This document shows positions 23,437 through 36,984 of a stretch of DNA of 64,000 nt, piece by piece. The notes under the pieces were generated by a model that searched no databases, was not told the origin of the DNA, and worked only from the letters and a program-made list of their open reading frames with translations. A program made the translations under genes and the position numbers. The stretch is from Climacium dendroides. Lineage: Eukaryota; Streptophyta; Bryopsida; Hypnales; Climaciaceae. Within the stretch, counting starts at the first letter, position 1. The number at the start of each line of letters is the position of its first letter. The stretch covers positions 6,262,001 through 6,326,000 of the forward strand of contig OX467092.1 in NCBI GenBank assembly GCA_950106755.1, in the 5' to 3' direction.

Positions 23437-23830
23437 ATGGTAGAACTACCCATAGCCCACCACTTAAGCGATTTTGCACATGTTTTGAAGCAATAGAAGG
23501 CAATGTAAATTTTATGCTATATAGAAAGACATAATTACAGGGATTGCAGTTTTTTGAAATTTTATTCCTAGAATTTAAATCACTACAAATTTTGGAAGCC
23601 TTGAGTTGGTTTGAACCCATATCCAATGTATAGAGTCTACCAATTTCAATCATTCAAGAATTGTTTTTCTATTCACTACTTCCTACTTTCTTGCTCACTA
23701 CATTGGAACATCACTACAAGAAGAAGGGTGGTATTAACAAAACTAAGTTTTGTTGGGTTTTGCCCCCTTTGTCAATGCATTTTTTCTACAATCCCCTCTT
23801 CTTGGGACATTGCCCTACACTAAGTTGCAT
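23437..23830 (-). mobile_element. GTAGAACCACC-type MITE, copy E3
   Basis: Starts TTATGGTAGAACTACCCATA, matching the reverse complement of the right end at 54052. It continues with CACTTAAGCGATTTT, AATTTAAATCACTACAAATTTTG and CTATTCACTACTTCCTAC in the same order as E1. The distal end is unclear. Confidence 0.55.
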
Positions 23831-24024
23831 TCTTTTGGAAGCCCAAAGGTCCATAGTGTATTTGAAAGTAATAAATATCCATTATTGAATGAATCCTAAG
23901 ACTAGTTATTTGGTTTTCTAAATCAACAATGGTAAAATTCTCCATCATTCCACTCAATTATCATATTTACTATTATACTTTAGCTCTTAAGACTTCTTTA
24001 TGCTTTGGACCTTCTATACCTTAA

Positions 24025-24952
24025 CCCGTAAAGTCCCGAGGGTGTTTTCTGTCAAAAACCACTTAGAACTACTACTTCTGCTATGTTCACATAAAAAAAT
24101 CAAAAAAACATGTTTCTTTCAAAATCCAACCATAGGATATTGTACTTAACTTGTTTGAGAACATATGGTAAAAAATTTCATCAAACTTGACTACATAGAT
24201 TGCAAGATATTTGCATCCAAAGTGAAGAAAACAAGTTTTTTTTGCAACTTGCGTGACTAGATTTTTTGGCTTTGAATCTTTTTAACTAAAATTTTTTGCA
24301 CTACTAATTTTTATTTTTTAAGTTTTTATTTTGAATAGTTGAGTTGAGAATCTAAGAGAAAAAATTCAAAAGAAAAAATTCTTAATTTTCACTCATTAAA
24401 AAATTGTTAAGTAGAAGTAGGTTGAAGATTGAAGGAAAAACTAAATTACTAATAGCTTTAAGATGGAATTGACATATGATAATCCCAATAGTGAGATTGT
24501 TCTAGAAAAAAAAACTAACCTTTTCTAAATTATTTTGTTGGAAAATTATAAAAACTGCATTCATAAATGAATCCTATAAGTTATTTTTTCAAGAGGATGC
24601 TTAGATTGCCCGAAAAACTAAGATTGTCCATAACTTTCGCATAACTAGTCCAAATGGAATGAATCAAAGCTTCAAATGTAGAGAAAAATATAAAATTTTA
24701 GGAAAAAATATATTAAAAAAATATTTTGACCTTTTCTGAGTTTTTTGTACTGCCAGTTGACTTTAATTTTTGGCTTATTGTGCCATAACTTTTTCTCCCG
24801 GGTACCAATTGAAACAAAAATTATATATTCACAAAGCTCTTGGCAAACTCCACAACCTCAAAAAATCTCAAGAACATTCACTACAAATAGAGACAATAGG
24901 AACCTACTTGGACCCAAATTGTCCCATGAGGGGACAAATGGTCCTTTAGGGG
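24025..24952 (+). mobile_element. TTAA-flanked TIR element, copy T3
   Basis: TTAA at 24021-24024 and 24953-24956 exactly flanks CCCGTAAAGTCCCGAGGG (left) and, reverse-complemented, CCCCTAAAGGACCATTTG (right). 928 bp with no coding potential. The interior is collinear with T4 (44328-45213): GATTGCAAGATATTTGCAT, TTTTTGGCTTTGAATCTT, GAATCAAAGCTTCAAATGTA. It is the best-preserved pair of ends in the window. Confidence 0.82.
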
Positions 24953-24956
24953 TTAA

Positions 24957-25612
24957 ATCAAGTTGTTTGCTTTTGGTTTGTTTGTTTGTTTGTCACATTG
25001 AGATCTCCTGGACCTTGTGTCTTTTGATTTCTTATTTGGTATCATTGGAAAGCCCTCAACAAGGAGGGGTGCACCAACTTGGTTTCATGGCATTTGAACA
25101 TACGATGTGAAAGATATGCATTTTTGAGTTGTTTTTGGTTCTAAAAAATTAGAAAATTACTCTTATTTATATTTTGGTCATAATCTTAGTACCACCCAAA
25201 AGCTCTTGGCAAGGAGGGGTGCATGCGCTTTGTTTTGTGACATTCTGACTCATGGTGTGAAAGTTATTGAATTTTGAAGTTTTTATGAACAAAAAAATTA
25301 GAAAATTACTTTCTTTTGTTTTGACTATGGCAATGGCATAGGGCACACTAGTCTATACTTTAAGTTTGGCTATTTTTTTTGTTTGTTTGTCACACCAGAC
25401 CGTGCATCCTCCAGTTGTGTGCTTGGTACCATTAGAAAGTCCTCGGCGAGGAGGGGTGCACTAGCTTGGTTTCATGGCGTTCAAATGTACAGTGCAAAAA
25501 TTATTGAATTTTGAAGTTTTTAATTTTTTATGAACTAAAAAATTAAAAAATTACTTTTACTTTTGTTTTGACTGTGGCAATGGCACATGGCACACTAGTG
25601 ACTTATATGACA
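24957..25612 (+). repeat. Left arm: ~200-bp tandem array
   Basis: About three diverged units, each with GTTTGTTTGTTTGTCACA, GGTACCATTGGAAAGCCCTC-like sequence, GAGGGGTGCA, GTTTCATGGC and TTGAATTTTGAAGTTTTTA, ending AAAATTACTTTTACTTTTG. The same units occur in reverse orientation at 27900-28596. Confidence 0.75.
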
Positions 25613-27899
25613 TACATTGCATCCTTGCACTAATATTCAATTGTGTTCATAATCAGCAACCCTACAAATTTAGGCATTAGTATTTATGATCATTAACTTC
25701 TTGTTATTGGTATTAATGCTTGTAATCTAGATGGCTTGTTGGTAAGTCTTCAAGTGCTTGTGTAGTATTTATTCCTTGCATCATCTTGTATTGTTAAATA
25801 TTTTGATATTTGTGATTGTGACATTAGTGATAAATTGATAATATTGCTTATAAACTAATGACTCTAATTGTAGCCTATTTTAAGTGCATGGATAGCTATT
25901 ATATGAATTCATTAGGTTTTTGTCATTTTGCTAATGTTTGTTGTTGAAAAGAAATTGAACAATGTGAATTTGAGATAGTAAATTTTAGTATTTAGAGACT
26001 GTAGCATTCTTGTTACTTTGGACACTCGATCTTTTTGAAGTATAAGGAATATTTTGGGTGCAACTCTACTAATATCTTGTCCAATTCTAGTCATTAGGTT
26101 TTGCCTTTCTATATCATTTTGGGGGATTGTTATTACAATTATACCTTTGCTAGCACTTAAAGTTTTATGCATTCAATATAATTTAGATTTTATTGGAGAT
26201 GTTTAGTGTTATAATTCAAATTGTACCTAGTTTTAATTTTGATTCTTTTAAGGTTTATTGCTTGACCCATATGTAACCACAAGAACATTTTATTACTAAG
26301 AGCATTTGTGCATTTGCTCTCTCAAAGGATCTGACACTTATCAAATGTGGATAATAAGTGTTTTTTGACCCTCCAAATACTCTCCTCACACTAAATCCTA
26401 GCTTATGAAGCAATGAATCTTTTCAAATTTCCACATGCTTGGTCAATTGTATATTTATAGAATACACTTGGTAAGCAAGACAAAAAGTTTAAAGAATCTT
26501 CAAAAATAGATGTAAAATTTGAAATTGCCAAGATCAACAAATAATGGAGCAAATGCTATGAGTACTTCAACATATGGACAATAGATAGAAAAGAAAGTTA
26601 TTCATTTACAAACTAGGTATCATTGTATTGCTTTTTAGTGGAATGAAATGGTCCCATCAATGTCAAAATAGAATACAAATGGAAGCAATTCTTTGCTTGT
26701 CTATTTTGAAATGTAGGCCAGTGGTGGAAGAAATTTTGAAGCTTGGTGGAAAGAGGGACCCTCTTCAAGATATCTCCAATGTTTTTCAAAAATGCTATGT
26801 ATAAGTAATCTTAGAAATTATTTTTCTTTTGTCCAAGGTTGTTGATGTGCTAATTAATCCTCAAAAGGATACTTGAGGTCCTATAAGGACTACCCAAACT
26901 TCAATTTTAAAATCTTTGCTACATGGGCATCATGGAGCTTGTTTAAATGACCAATCAATGATGAACTTCTATCCTCCTCAAGGCCTTGGGCAACCCCAAA
27001 GTCACCACTCAAATTTTTGAATCAAACTTTCTAATGCAAAACTACAAGTTCAAATTGTGATTCAAAACACAAGATAGATACATCTTCTAAAGACAAAGAG
27101 AATAATAGCATCAAGGAAATTCATTCTTAATTGCATATTGGAAGAATTTTGTTGATGATTTTGTGAAAATCCAACCTTTTAGATTAAGATTGTCATTTAT
27201 AGGTTAATCCCACTAGTCTCTACAAAATACCTCTCCATTGAAAATGACTAGAGAACAAGAATTTGATTTCAACTTGTAGTAATTTAAAATAGTACTTTTT
27301 GATAAATTAGTGTTACACCCATACTAAATAAGGCATGATCAGTATAGTGAAAGATGGGTACACTCCATTTCAGGCTATTTACATATAAGAGATAGGATGT
27401 AAGCTTTGTGATGCTTTGCCCTTGTCCACTGACAGGGTAAATGAACCCATAAACAACATTGCAACAAATTTTTGGTCAATGAATGACAAAGAATCTTTGA
27501 ATGTAGGACAAAAGTGCAACTATTCATCCAAAGAATTTTACATGAAATGAAGAGGTCTTATATAATAGTTTGACTTCCAATGAATGCTTTTACATTTTCT
27601 TAAACCAACTATTCACACAATGCCAAAAGGGATGATTTTCGCGGTCATAGGCCCGTCCTTTAAGGGTTAAGGGTCCTTGTTTCCAACCTAAATTATTATA
27701 CCCACGCGGAGAAGGCAATGTAGAAACTGGCAGGCAGTTGTCACAGTCACTATTGTCATCTGGAGATGCAAAGGATTATTTGTTAGCATTCAAACTTTAT
27801 AAGTTGTTACACAAATGATTGATCCCATTTTTTTCAGTGAGTTCCTACAGGGATGATAGGATGGTGATTATGAGCCTTTGCACATGCCGCACATGACTG
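25613..27899. other. AT-rich spacer between the inverted arrays
   Basis: No gene. GTCCTTTAAGGG followed by TTAA (27667-27670) resembles a right end of the TTAA-flanked family, without a located partner. Confidence 0.4.
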
Positions 27900-28596
27900 A
27901 AGTGTGCCACAATCAAAATAAAAGTAAAAAGTAAGTTTTTAAATTTTTTTTAACTCACGAGAACTTTGAAATCCAATATTTTTTTTTCTATGTGTCAGAA
28001 CACCACAAAACAAAGGCTGTGCACCCCTTTTCACATAGGTATCAAGCATGTAACCAGGGGATATACAATCCAAGAAGATCTCATTGTAACAAACAAAACA
28101 AATAAAGAGCCTAACTTAATGGATGGACCCTATGACGTTGTCATAGTCAAAATAAAAGTAAAAATAATTTTCTAATTTTTTAGTTCATAAAAACTTCAAA
28201 ACTCCATAACTTTCATACTATGGGGCCAAACAAAGCCTGTACACCCTTTTTAGTTGAGGGCTTTTTGGTGGAACGAAGAACGTGAATGGTGGATGCATGG
28301 TCCAGGATCTCAATGTAACAAACAAAACAAAACAAAACAAACAAATAACCTACTAGTGTGCTCTGTGCCATTGCCCTCGGTCAAAATAAAAGTAAAAGTA
28401 ATTTTCTAATTTTTTAGTTCATAAAAACTTCAAAATTCAATAACTCTTACACCGTACATTCAAATGCCACAAAACCAAGCTAGTGCACTCCTCCTCACCA
28501 AGGGCTTTCCGACAGTACTAAGCATGCAACCGGAGGATGCATGGTCCGGGAGATCTCAACATAACAAAACAAACAACCAAATTTAAGGTATGGATC
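27900..28596 (-). repeat. Right arm: ~200-bp tandem array, inverted
   Basis: About three units in the reverse orientation to 24957-25612: CAAAATAAAAGTAAAA, AACTTCAAAATTCAATAACT, TGCACTCCTCCTC, GATCTCAAYRTAACAAAACAAA. The outer end CAACCAAATTTAA mirrors TTAAATCAAGTTG at the left arm. Confidence 0.75.
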
Positions 28597-29099
28597 TTAT
28601 GATGGATAACGTATTGTTGTGGAAGGTATAATAAGAACGAGTTGGAGAATCTAGTGTCCAACAATTACTTATATTTTATAATTTTGTGGAAATGGAGTCC
28701 AACGGGATTGATAGATTAGTACTTAATCCTAGAACCTTGGGCTAATTATGTAGAAATCATCCTTTCTAAGGTAGACCAGTCAATTTTTACCAATTGCTTA
28801 TTTCCATCATTCTACTTTTGGCCCCAATTCCACCCTAAGATTCATCCAAATCTGTTCATTTTATAACAAAAGCAATGCTCAAATGCCAACAAAGAAGACA
28901 TGTCAAATCCCTTATTTTTTTTTCTAAAGTATGCGTTGTACAATTCCAAATGATTTGAATTTTTTCAAGCATGTAGCCAACTTGCCTTGAAGAATGAATC
29001 CAAATAATAACTACCATTTTGGACATTTTTTCATACCAGTGTGCCCTTGTGAAGTGCAGTTGCCTTGTTTTTTTTGTAGGGCTATAAAAAAGTTTTTTG
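28597..29099. other. AT-rich DNA, part of a TTAA-family-like repeat
   Basis: Sequence from about 28900 (TTCAAGCATGTAGCCAACTTGC and following) matches the interior of T5 at about 51680. No gene. Confidence 0.45.
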
Positions 29100-30324
29100 T
29101 CACTTCAAAAGCTAATATCTTGTAGTATACACAATGGAAATTTCTAAAGCTTTTTCTAAATTTCTTAAATTAGCTTAATACAAGATCTTTGCGGTTACAT
29201 GTGTCCAAAAATGTTTTTTTCCTAAGATTTGGTACTTGTATTAGAATGACAATTTTGGAGTATTTATGGTGAAAATGTAGTCAAAATCCTATAGGAGTTA
29301 AGTGCCAATAGATGCATGGAAAGGCAAGTGTCAAGGGTTGTTTATGGAACATCTATGATTCCACTCTGGGGCACAGTTATAATTTCAGGGCACACTACTT
29401 TAGAAATTCATAATAATTATAATTTTAATTGGAAAATTAAAATTCTACTTGGGTTTGATTCAAAAAACAAGCACACACCTCTAAAAAATATGTGCCCCTT
29501 TTGAAATTGGACCCAAACTATTTAGATTTCAAGGTAGTAATAGGCTTGTCTACCTTAGTACCGTTTGAATCATTTTCATAAAAGGTTATCTAAAAGCACT
29601 TATGGAAGGTTAAACTATTGTACAAGACTTAGTACAATTTTCATACAAATTTCAAGGATGGACATCTGCACCTTTGTCTGATATAGAAGGACTCTTTGTC
29701 ATCCATTGATTGAACATTTATTATTCAACAACATTTTAAAGTTAACTCCATAGAGAAAATCATATAGATGGGGGATTTCATTAAAATCTAGGACTGCGTG
29801 GTCTAAATTGTGAAAGTGCCAACTATAACATATGTCAATGAACTATAAAAATTGGAAAAGTTGTGGAATTTTGCCATTCTAACATAATTGTTCATTCTTC
29901 TACTCTTTCTCAACATAATGATGTAGATTATCATTCTACCCTGCAATGAAATGTTGTGGAGTATTTCACATCTTATTGATATCTACAAGGGCACAACATG
30001 ATACATGGTATGAGAATGATTAGAGTTTCACAAAACAATTTGTAAAAGAAGCAATAATAAAAAGTAATCGATAAAAAGAAGAAAGATTCAAAGCAATTAG
30101 TAAATGTTGAATGAACTTTGTTGAGAGAACTAAAGGCAATAGAGTGTCTTATTAACTTTATTATGTGATGCAACAATTCTTTTGCATTGAAAGAAATGTG
30201 TTGTTGTATATATCATCAAATCCATCAAATTGGTGATATTCCAATAACCAAAATTATGACATATTATAATATGTAGCATTTAGAGAGGCTACCTTGAATC
30301 CTCTTTATGAAGTTCACTCAATGG

Positions 30325-30638
30325 CGAATTTCATCAAAATGGTAGCATTCCATGTGCCACTTTCAAACCGCCCGCTCTAGATTGTAAAGTAACATCTAAG
30401 ATACGTATAGTTTTCAAGAATCTTGAACTTTTATAGATTTAAGAAATCTATGACTACTATAGATTTTAGATTGTCCACTTTGAATTGTAAAAGTGACATC
30501 TAGCATATGTATAGATTTCAAACATCTAAGAATGATATAGATTTAAGACATCTAGGACGTTTGTACACTTCAAACCACTCGTTCTAAACTGCAAAAATTG
30601 TCAAAGTAGAAGAATTTCACCATTTTAACGAAATTGCC
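30325..30638 (+). mobile_element. MITE of the GGGCAATTTCGTTAAAATGG family (M2), absent from copy A
   Basis: Left end GGCGAATTTCATCAAAATGG and right end ACCATTTTAACGAAATTGCC are an imperfect inverted repeat. CACTCAAT before and ATCTCAAT after look like an 8-bp target duplication. Copy A reads straight through at 6246-6262 (TTTACTCAATATTAATGATT), so it is an empty site. About 314 bp, non-coding. The duplication length would suit a hAT-type enzyme. Confidence 0.8.
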
Positions 30639-30700
30639 CATCTCAATATTATTGATTGCTTTTTATTATTGCTTTGCTTATTGTTTTATTTACTGACAAT

Positions 30701-30957
30701 GGAAAATAATGTTAAATGGCAAAATTCTATAATTTTGGAAGTTTTAATAGTTTAATCTAAAATGTACATCTATTCTAGATTTTTAAAATCTATACAATTC
30801 TTAGATGCCTGTAATAGATGGCACTTTCATAGTTCAAACCACACGGTTTGAAATCTACAATAGTCCAAGACTTTTGAAATATATAAAACTCCTAGATGTC
30901 ACTTTTACAGTTCAGAGTGGGCGATCTGAAATACCACCATTTCAATGAAATTCCCGC
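30701..30957 (-). mobile_element. MITE M4 counterpart in copy B
   Basis: Matches 6306-6575 of copy A, including CTAGATGTCACTTTTACAGTT and the end CCACCATTTCAATGAAATTC. Inserted before the duplication. Confidence 0.6.
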
Positions 30958-31197
30958 ATAAGAGTTGTATACTACTGAATGTTATGACATTACATGTGCA
31001 ATTTATGGAAAAATTCACCATCAAATTTTTTGTGGTACATTTGTGGACTATCTTGTGGTACATTTGTGAAAAACCCAGGGAGCTCAAGGACATGACCAAG
31101 GACCGGACATGCACACATGTGCCAACTGCAGAAAATCAGATTTGCGCAAAGCCCAAGCCTGAGATCTGATGCTCAAATCGCTCGATTTCTAAAAACT

Positions 31198-32540
31198 TCA
31201 GAAACTGACAGCTACAGGATGTACGTTCCCATTCGTGCGAAGAACCTCGTTATCCTCGCTAGCCAGTGAAACTGCAAAAAAGAACACAATGGCGTCACTC
31301 CCCTCTCGACGACCAAGGATGCTAAGCAAACCAAGCATGTTTGAAACTGGCACCAAGAATTGAGAGATCTAAACTGTAGGACAGTAAGGATTTATATTTC
31401 AGAACGTGCATTCTGAAAGGTGCCAAAGTAAGGTAGTGGACCCATTTCCAACCACTTAAAGCAATTACGCATCTCTGGAGATTGTGTATCTTGATTGCGA
31501 AATTTTTCCCGTGTACAGAGATGCAGTTTGGAAGGATTCCATAAATTTTTAGCTGAAGATTCTATTTGACCTGTACTGGTCATATAGACCTTCTTATTTC
31601 CAACCACGAGCTGCAAACAAAATCGATCGAGGGCTGGTTGCAATATGGAGCGTATCATAATGAACCACAACTACGCTGGGAACTATGTTATAAGTAATCA
31701 CTTTTCATCTCCACCTGCACGGAAAGTGAAATGGGTCGACTGCAACATTGATGTTCCGAATAGAAATCAAAAGTGGGTTGGAACTTGGGACTGTGCAAAA
31801 GGAACTCAAGGCTTAAGTGGTCACTCACGTTGGAATTGGATCGAAAATGCCGTTCATCCGCATGAGGTAACCAAATCGAATCTCTGGTCGAGAGTGCGAG
31901 GCGAGCCCATCATCCTGCAGTACAAGCGCAGAACAAACATGCAAGACTAACACTTTTTGCAAGGCAAGCTTGTTCACAAAGAAAGAAAAACTAATTAAAT
32001 AAGCGGACACCAAACAAAATCAAAACTCCAAACCAAAAACTTAGACTATGTATGTGCAATACACACCTTCTTTCCCAACCCACTTCCACCCACGCCTCCA
32101 GCCTAGCTACACTCAAAGCTTGCTTGCATGATACATACTCTCATAATTTGTTAGCATGATGCTCCATGCTACACACTTCCTTATCCACTCGATCAACGAA
32201 TCTCATTCATTAACATACCCGCGTTGGTTCCTTTCAATAAATCCCGAGACCTGGGATCACCTAGAAATGAGTATTTGAAAGCCAACGAAGCATGCGAAAA
32301 TGAAGCCAATGCGAGAAACCTGAATTTGGAAGTCACTCGCACAAAACCACCGCAGAGAACGGTGATGAGTTCGGCGTTCGCATCTAGCCGCACCCCACGC
32401 GAGCTGGGGAACATTGAAAGGGGCAAAATAAACACCCCAATTTGCGCAAACCAGAGTAGTGCACAGAGTCCCGTGACAAAAAGCGAGCGAGCTTGCTTTC
32501 TTCCTGCTCGACTCGTCGATCGAATTGCCCAGCTCGACAT
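31198..32540 (-). pseudogene. Exon series of an unidentified gene, copy B
   Basis: Minus-strand pieces with plausible splice signals. From the ATG at 32540, a basic N-terminus leads into a hydrophobic stretch (LFVTGLCALLWFAQIGVFIL), ending near 32311 at CAG/GTTTCT. 31914-31829 (acceptor CTGCAG, donor GTGAGT) reads ASHSRPEIRFGYLMRMNGIF. 31610-31406 (acceptor TTTGCAG) reads VVGNKKVYMTSTGQ and FKWLEMGPLPYFGTFQNAR. 31271 onward is shared with copy A at 6838. The leader suggests a secreted or membrane protein, but I cannot name the family. Phases were not all reconciled, so it may be a decayed gene. Confidence 0.45.
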
Positions 32541-32880
32541 AAGATGCGACTAGACGCGAAAGCCTCCACCGAGGTTTGGAGACTCCAGCGAGACAGGAGC
32601 TTCGATTCGATTCTTCCGGGGACCGAGAGCTTCCGCCGCAGCACCTTGCATGATCCCAGAACACAAGCCCAACTTACATGACTGGACTGGCTCGGCCCAA
32701 ACGCAATTATACTAGCTTGAACACACAGATCGATCTGGAGCTGAGGATAGAATTCCTTTAGCGAACCTGTGCTGTCTCTTGGAGCTTCAAGAGGTCACCC
32801 CGGAACTTTTCATCGAGAATGTTCTCGTGGCTGAACTTTCCCCCAAATGAGGCACAATAAGCGATTATGTGCACATTTGT

Positions 32881-33198
32881 GGGGAATTTCGTTAAAATGG
32901 CGGCATTCCATGTGCCATTTTCAGACCGCCCGCTCTGAATTGTAAACATGACATCTAGGACAGGTATAGTTTTCAAGAATCTTGAACTTTTATAGATTTA
33001 ATAAATCTATTACTACTATAGATTTCAGACCGCACGATTTGAATGATAAAAACGACATCTAGCACAGGTGAAGATTTCACACATCTAAAAACAATATAGT
33101 TTTCAGACATCTAGTACATTTATACACTTCAGACCGCCCGCTCTGAACTGTAGAAACTGCCAAAGTAGCGGAATTTCGCCATTTTAACGAAATTGCCC
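32881..33198 (+). mobile_element. Intact MITE of the GGGCAATTTCGTTAAAATGG family (M1)
   Basis: The left end GGGGAATTTCGTTAAAATGG and the reverse complement of the right end, GGGCAATTTCGTTAAAATGG, match over about 29 bp with three differences. 318 bp, non-coding, with internal repeats of a GACATCTAG..ATAGATTT block. The best-preserved member, and the reference for M2-M4. Confidence 0.85.
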
Positions 33199-36100
33199 AT
33201 ATTTCAACCTATGATCTGACCATTTCAAGCAAACCAGTGTCTGCAAGAGTCGGAACAGTACCCTACACCCGGGTCAGATTAGTTAAAAATAATTCAAAAT
33301 ATAAAATAGATATGGCATGTCATGAAATTTATAGAAATTATAACACGGATAATACTAAGGAGGGAGAACCACATCGTTTTGTAGGTTGGAATTTTAATTT
33401 TGCAACTATTTAAATTTTTCAAGGGAATGAATTTTAATCTTTTTCATCTGAGCATGATAATGTAGGATAAGACTTCAACTAAAAGGTTCAAATCCACAAA
33501 CACAGTTTGCATTAATTGAACATATGAGTATATATAAAACATTTGAATTCTTTTTCCATCCTGTTAGAATGCTTTAGAAGCCAAAATTAAATAGATAGCT
33601 AGATCAAGAGATTCCTTTCCTAAATACAATAGAAATCATGATCAATTGGTGATAATTTGATAGTATTCTCAACCACATACTAGTGCTAGTAGTGTATTGG
33701 TGTTGATAGTGCTTGAAATCATGAAATATTCCTAATCACGTGAAATGAAATTTTAAAAATTCAAAATCTTGTTAACAAAACGTAATTCCACGCAAAAAGA
33801 AATGATTTTGAATGGGGTCTTACAAATCTAAACCCAACATATGATAAACTCTCTTGCTAAAAGGACTAGTGCCTTTCATCCTTAGAATAACACAAAAAAT
33901 GTGTGTAATTTTGAAAATTATGACTAGTTCACAAAGGTTGAAACAACTTGATTTTAACCCTTCAAGAATGTTTCATGTTTGGGCTTGGTCAAAATTCATT
34001 TGATTTCTACATTAAAATACACACTTCAAAAATTTGATATTTTTTAAGATGTAGTAATATGTGTCTAATATTTAATCTCATTTTTTCATAATTAAATGCA
34101 TTAAATTGAATTTTATATGATTTTTTAAAGAAATTTTTCAATGAAGATTTCAATAATTACAACAATGTTCAAAATAGTATAAATTTTTTTAATATGAAAT
34201 TGAAATAATAGTAAAATACATCATGATGTAGTTGATGTATTCCTTGAACTCACGCCAAGAATAATTCGATAGAAATAGTTTAAAGTGGCATATTTTGAGC
34301 TTTCAAGATGTTATGTTTTCATAGTGTGACAAAAATTACAATTTGGAAAAGTTTAAAATGGAGTATAAAGTTGATTATCGGAACTACATTTTTTTTGGTT
34401 ACACTTAAAAACATTTAAAATCAAGAACTATGTGAAAATTGAGGATTTGACTTTCCAAATGTCCGTATGGCTTGCAATGTCTTTTAAGAATTAATTAAAT
34501 TCAAATATAGCTCCTTGTCTTTCAAGAACAATTTATTGTTAAATGTTTTGAGAGGAAGGACCAAAATCCTAGATAAAAAAAATCAATTCTCAAAGGAACA
34601 AATTATGGACATCCTTCCTTAGAATCCCAACAAATTTCTAAAGTGACTCTACAACCTAAACAAACCCAATCCCGTCTCTAGTCTTCTACAAAAGCCTATA
34701 GTACTCTTTCAATGAATGAGATAACACCCCAAAACAATTTGAAAGCTATGGTGAGTCATTTTTTCTATAATTCGTTCTTTTGAACAAAGTAAAGAGATTA
34801 TATACAAAAATAGAGAGAAAGAAAAGAAATTCAAACCATGTTATTATAATTGACACATATCAAAATTTTGTTTATTTGAAGTTACATTATAGACTTTGAA
34901 AAGTCAAAACAGATGACTTCTAAACTATGTTTATTTAATCATTAGAATGAAGACTTTGTTTTGCATGAAGTGAAAAGAACGGAGAGGTATTGGAAATGGG
35001 AAGTGATGGATGATTGGGTATCAAGGTCCAAGGTGTACAAATCTAAAACTACCCTAAGTATAATTGTGATAATTATTTTAAATAGCTCCTAATGTGGTGA
35101 GGTTATAAAGGGTCAATTGGCATTATGATTACTTCAATGTGGAATTGGATTGAAATGTCATGGTTTTATAACTTCAAGGAACATCACAAAGCAATTTTTG
35201 CATGTGGCAAAAAGTTGATTCATTATTCCACAATCTTGAGGGACACTTTTGAATTACCATAGTAAAAATTTAGGATGGCGTTTTTTTCCTTTTTGAAAAA
35301 GTACTAGAATGACAATCACTTAAAATTTGGTGAAACATAGTATTTCTACATCTATCTACCTTTAGAACAAAAAAATACTTTTTCAATTACATTTGTGTAC
35401 TTTTTAATCCAAATTTATCAACTTTGTTCATATTTTGAATAGCAATGAATTTGGTAGAAAAAGACTGTTTTTTTTGGGCGAAAAATAGAGATTCCTTTTC
35501 AATTGGTGCAATTTGGCCCTATGATAACAAATAAAAGGGGTTGGCATGTAATGAACAAATAAAAGGGTTGGCGTGTAAGGAACGAAATGGACCAAATTAA
35601 GGTTCAAGTGGATGAGGAGAAGGAACAACAATGAAAAGCAATATGTTTTTGCCAATTTGTCTACATATGTGTGGTGACCAGAGGGGCATAAATGAGTGAT
35701 CCCACCTTAGCAAATACTTTGACATTCTATAATCCTTGTCCATCTTTATATTAATGAAAGTATTAATGATTTGGCAACAATTTTTAAATGCATGTTATGA
35801 ATAAATTATTCTATAGTAAATGAGGAATGAACTCTCTCAAGTGCAAAACAAGTGAACGTGCCTCTATTAATTGCAATTAAAGAAAGATTACAAAATAGAA
35901 GGTTGCAATAGATACAAAAGGCCAAACATAAATAAAGGCAAGTTGTATGTATAGAGAAGGAAGACTTTTTGTGCAAGTATGTTGCCTTCTCCATGTGTAA
36001 GATCGGATTGAAATGAAAAATGCAATGTCTTTTGATCTTTGAACCAATCAACTTCAAATTGCTATAAGAAATTCAATTCAAATTTTTCTATTTTTTTAAA

Positions 36101-36820
36101 TTTGTAAAGTTGATAACAAACTAGACTTCTCTTACTTCATTTCATAAGTTAATGTCAAAAACAAAAGAAATCATTTTAAGTCCTAAAATCACGTCTAAAA
36201 GGGATTACCAAAAGGTACTAGTCTAGTATTATAGGATGAAGGGGGAGTATAATGTAATGTAGAGGTGGTTTTGAGTAGGAGTATGAGATTTGAGGTAGGT
36301 GGCTCAAAATCTGCCCCTCCTCTTCAAACCGTCCTATACGTAGCTGTAGAATGGATGTGAGGTGATCCTTAAATGGACCTCTTTGGTTTGTTAATGAATT
36401 CAAGAAAAAATTGTTTTTCATATTGCAAGAACCAATCATTGTCTTTGCTTTCTACACATTTCATTGTAAGTCACAAGAGGACAGATTTGGGGATACCTAC
36501 GGTCACAAATAGGTGCCTATGACCTGAATCTTTGAAAATTCATAAGCAATTCAAAAATCCTTGGAAAAATATGAAACTACTTGTGTTGTGTTCCGCATAC
36601 ATTTTTCTTTCTCTGAAAAATGAGCTAAAAATCATTTTATCCATAAAAACCTGTGAAAAAGGCAAATCAGACCTTCAAAAGGTCACCTTTAGAGCTTCCT
36701 ACCTTAGTGGCCCACTGAGACTACTTCCTGCAGGTCTTTCAGACTGAGCTTGGAATCTTCCAATGCTCTCTTGACTGGTTCACAACATCTGAAAGGACAC
36801 AAACCTACATACAACACGAA
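33199..36820. other. AT-rich DNA inside the copy B-specific segment
   Basis: No gene and no element with definable ends. Frames are short and low in complexity. 35520-35590 repeats GAACAAATAAAAGGGTTGGC twice. Confidence 0.45.
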
Positions 36821-36984
36821 ACACTTCTTCATTGAAGACAATTTCAGTGGTATCTAAAATGAGGTACAAAACTCATTCTACGAAGCAAAATAAGGTATAC
36901 TGAGTCATCCTTACGCATCCCTTGTTCAACCCGTTGTAGAGAGTACTTGGAAAACTCCTCCTCCGTGCAGAAGTGGTTTCGGTT

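Noticed and set aside
23712..23727. CACTACAAGAAGAAGG as a CACTA transposon end
   Set aside because: No inverted partner or 3-bp duplication was found nearby; it lies inside a repeat of another family.
31645..31950. 101-codon plus-strand frame
   Set aside because: It lies antisense to two exon-like pieces with good splice signals on the minus strand; treated as a shadow.
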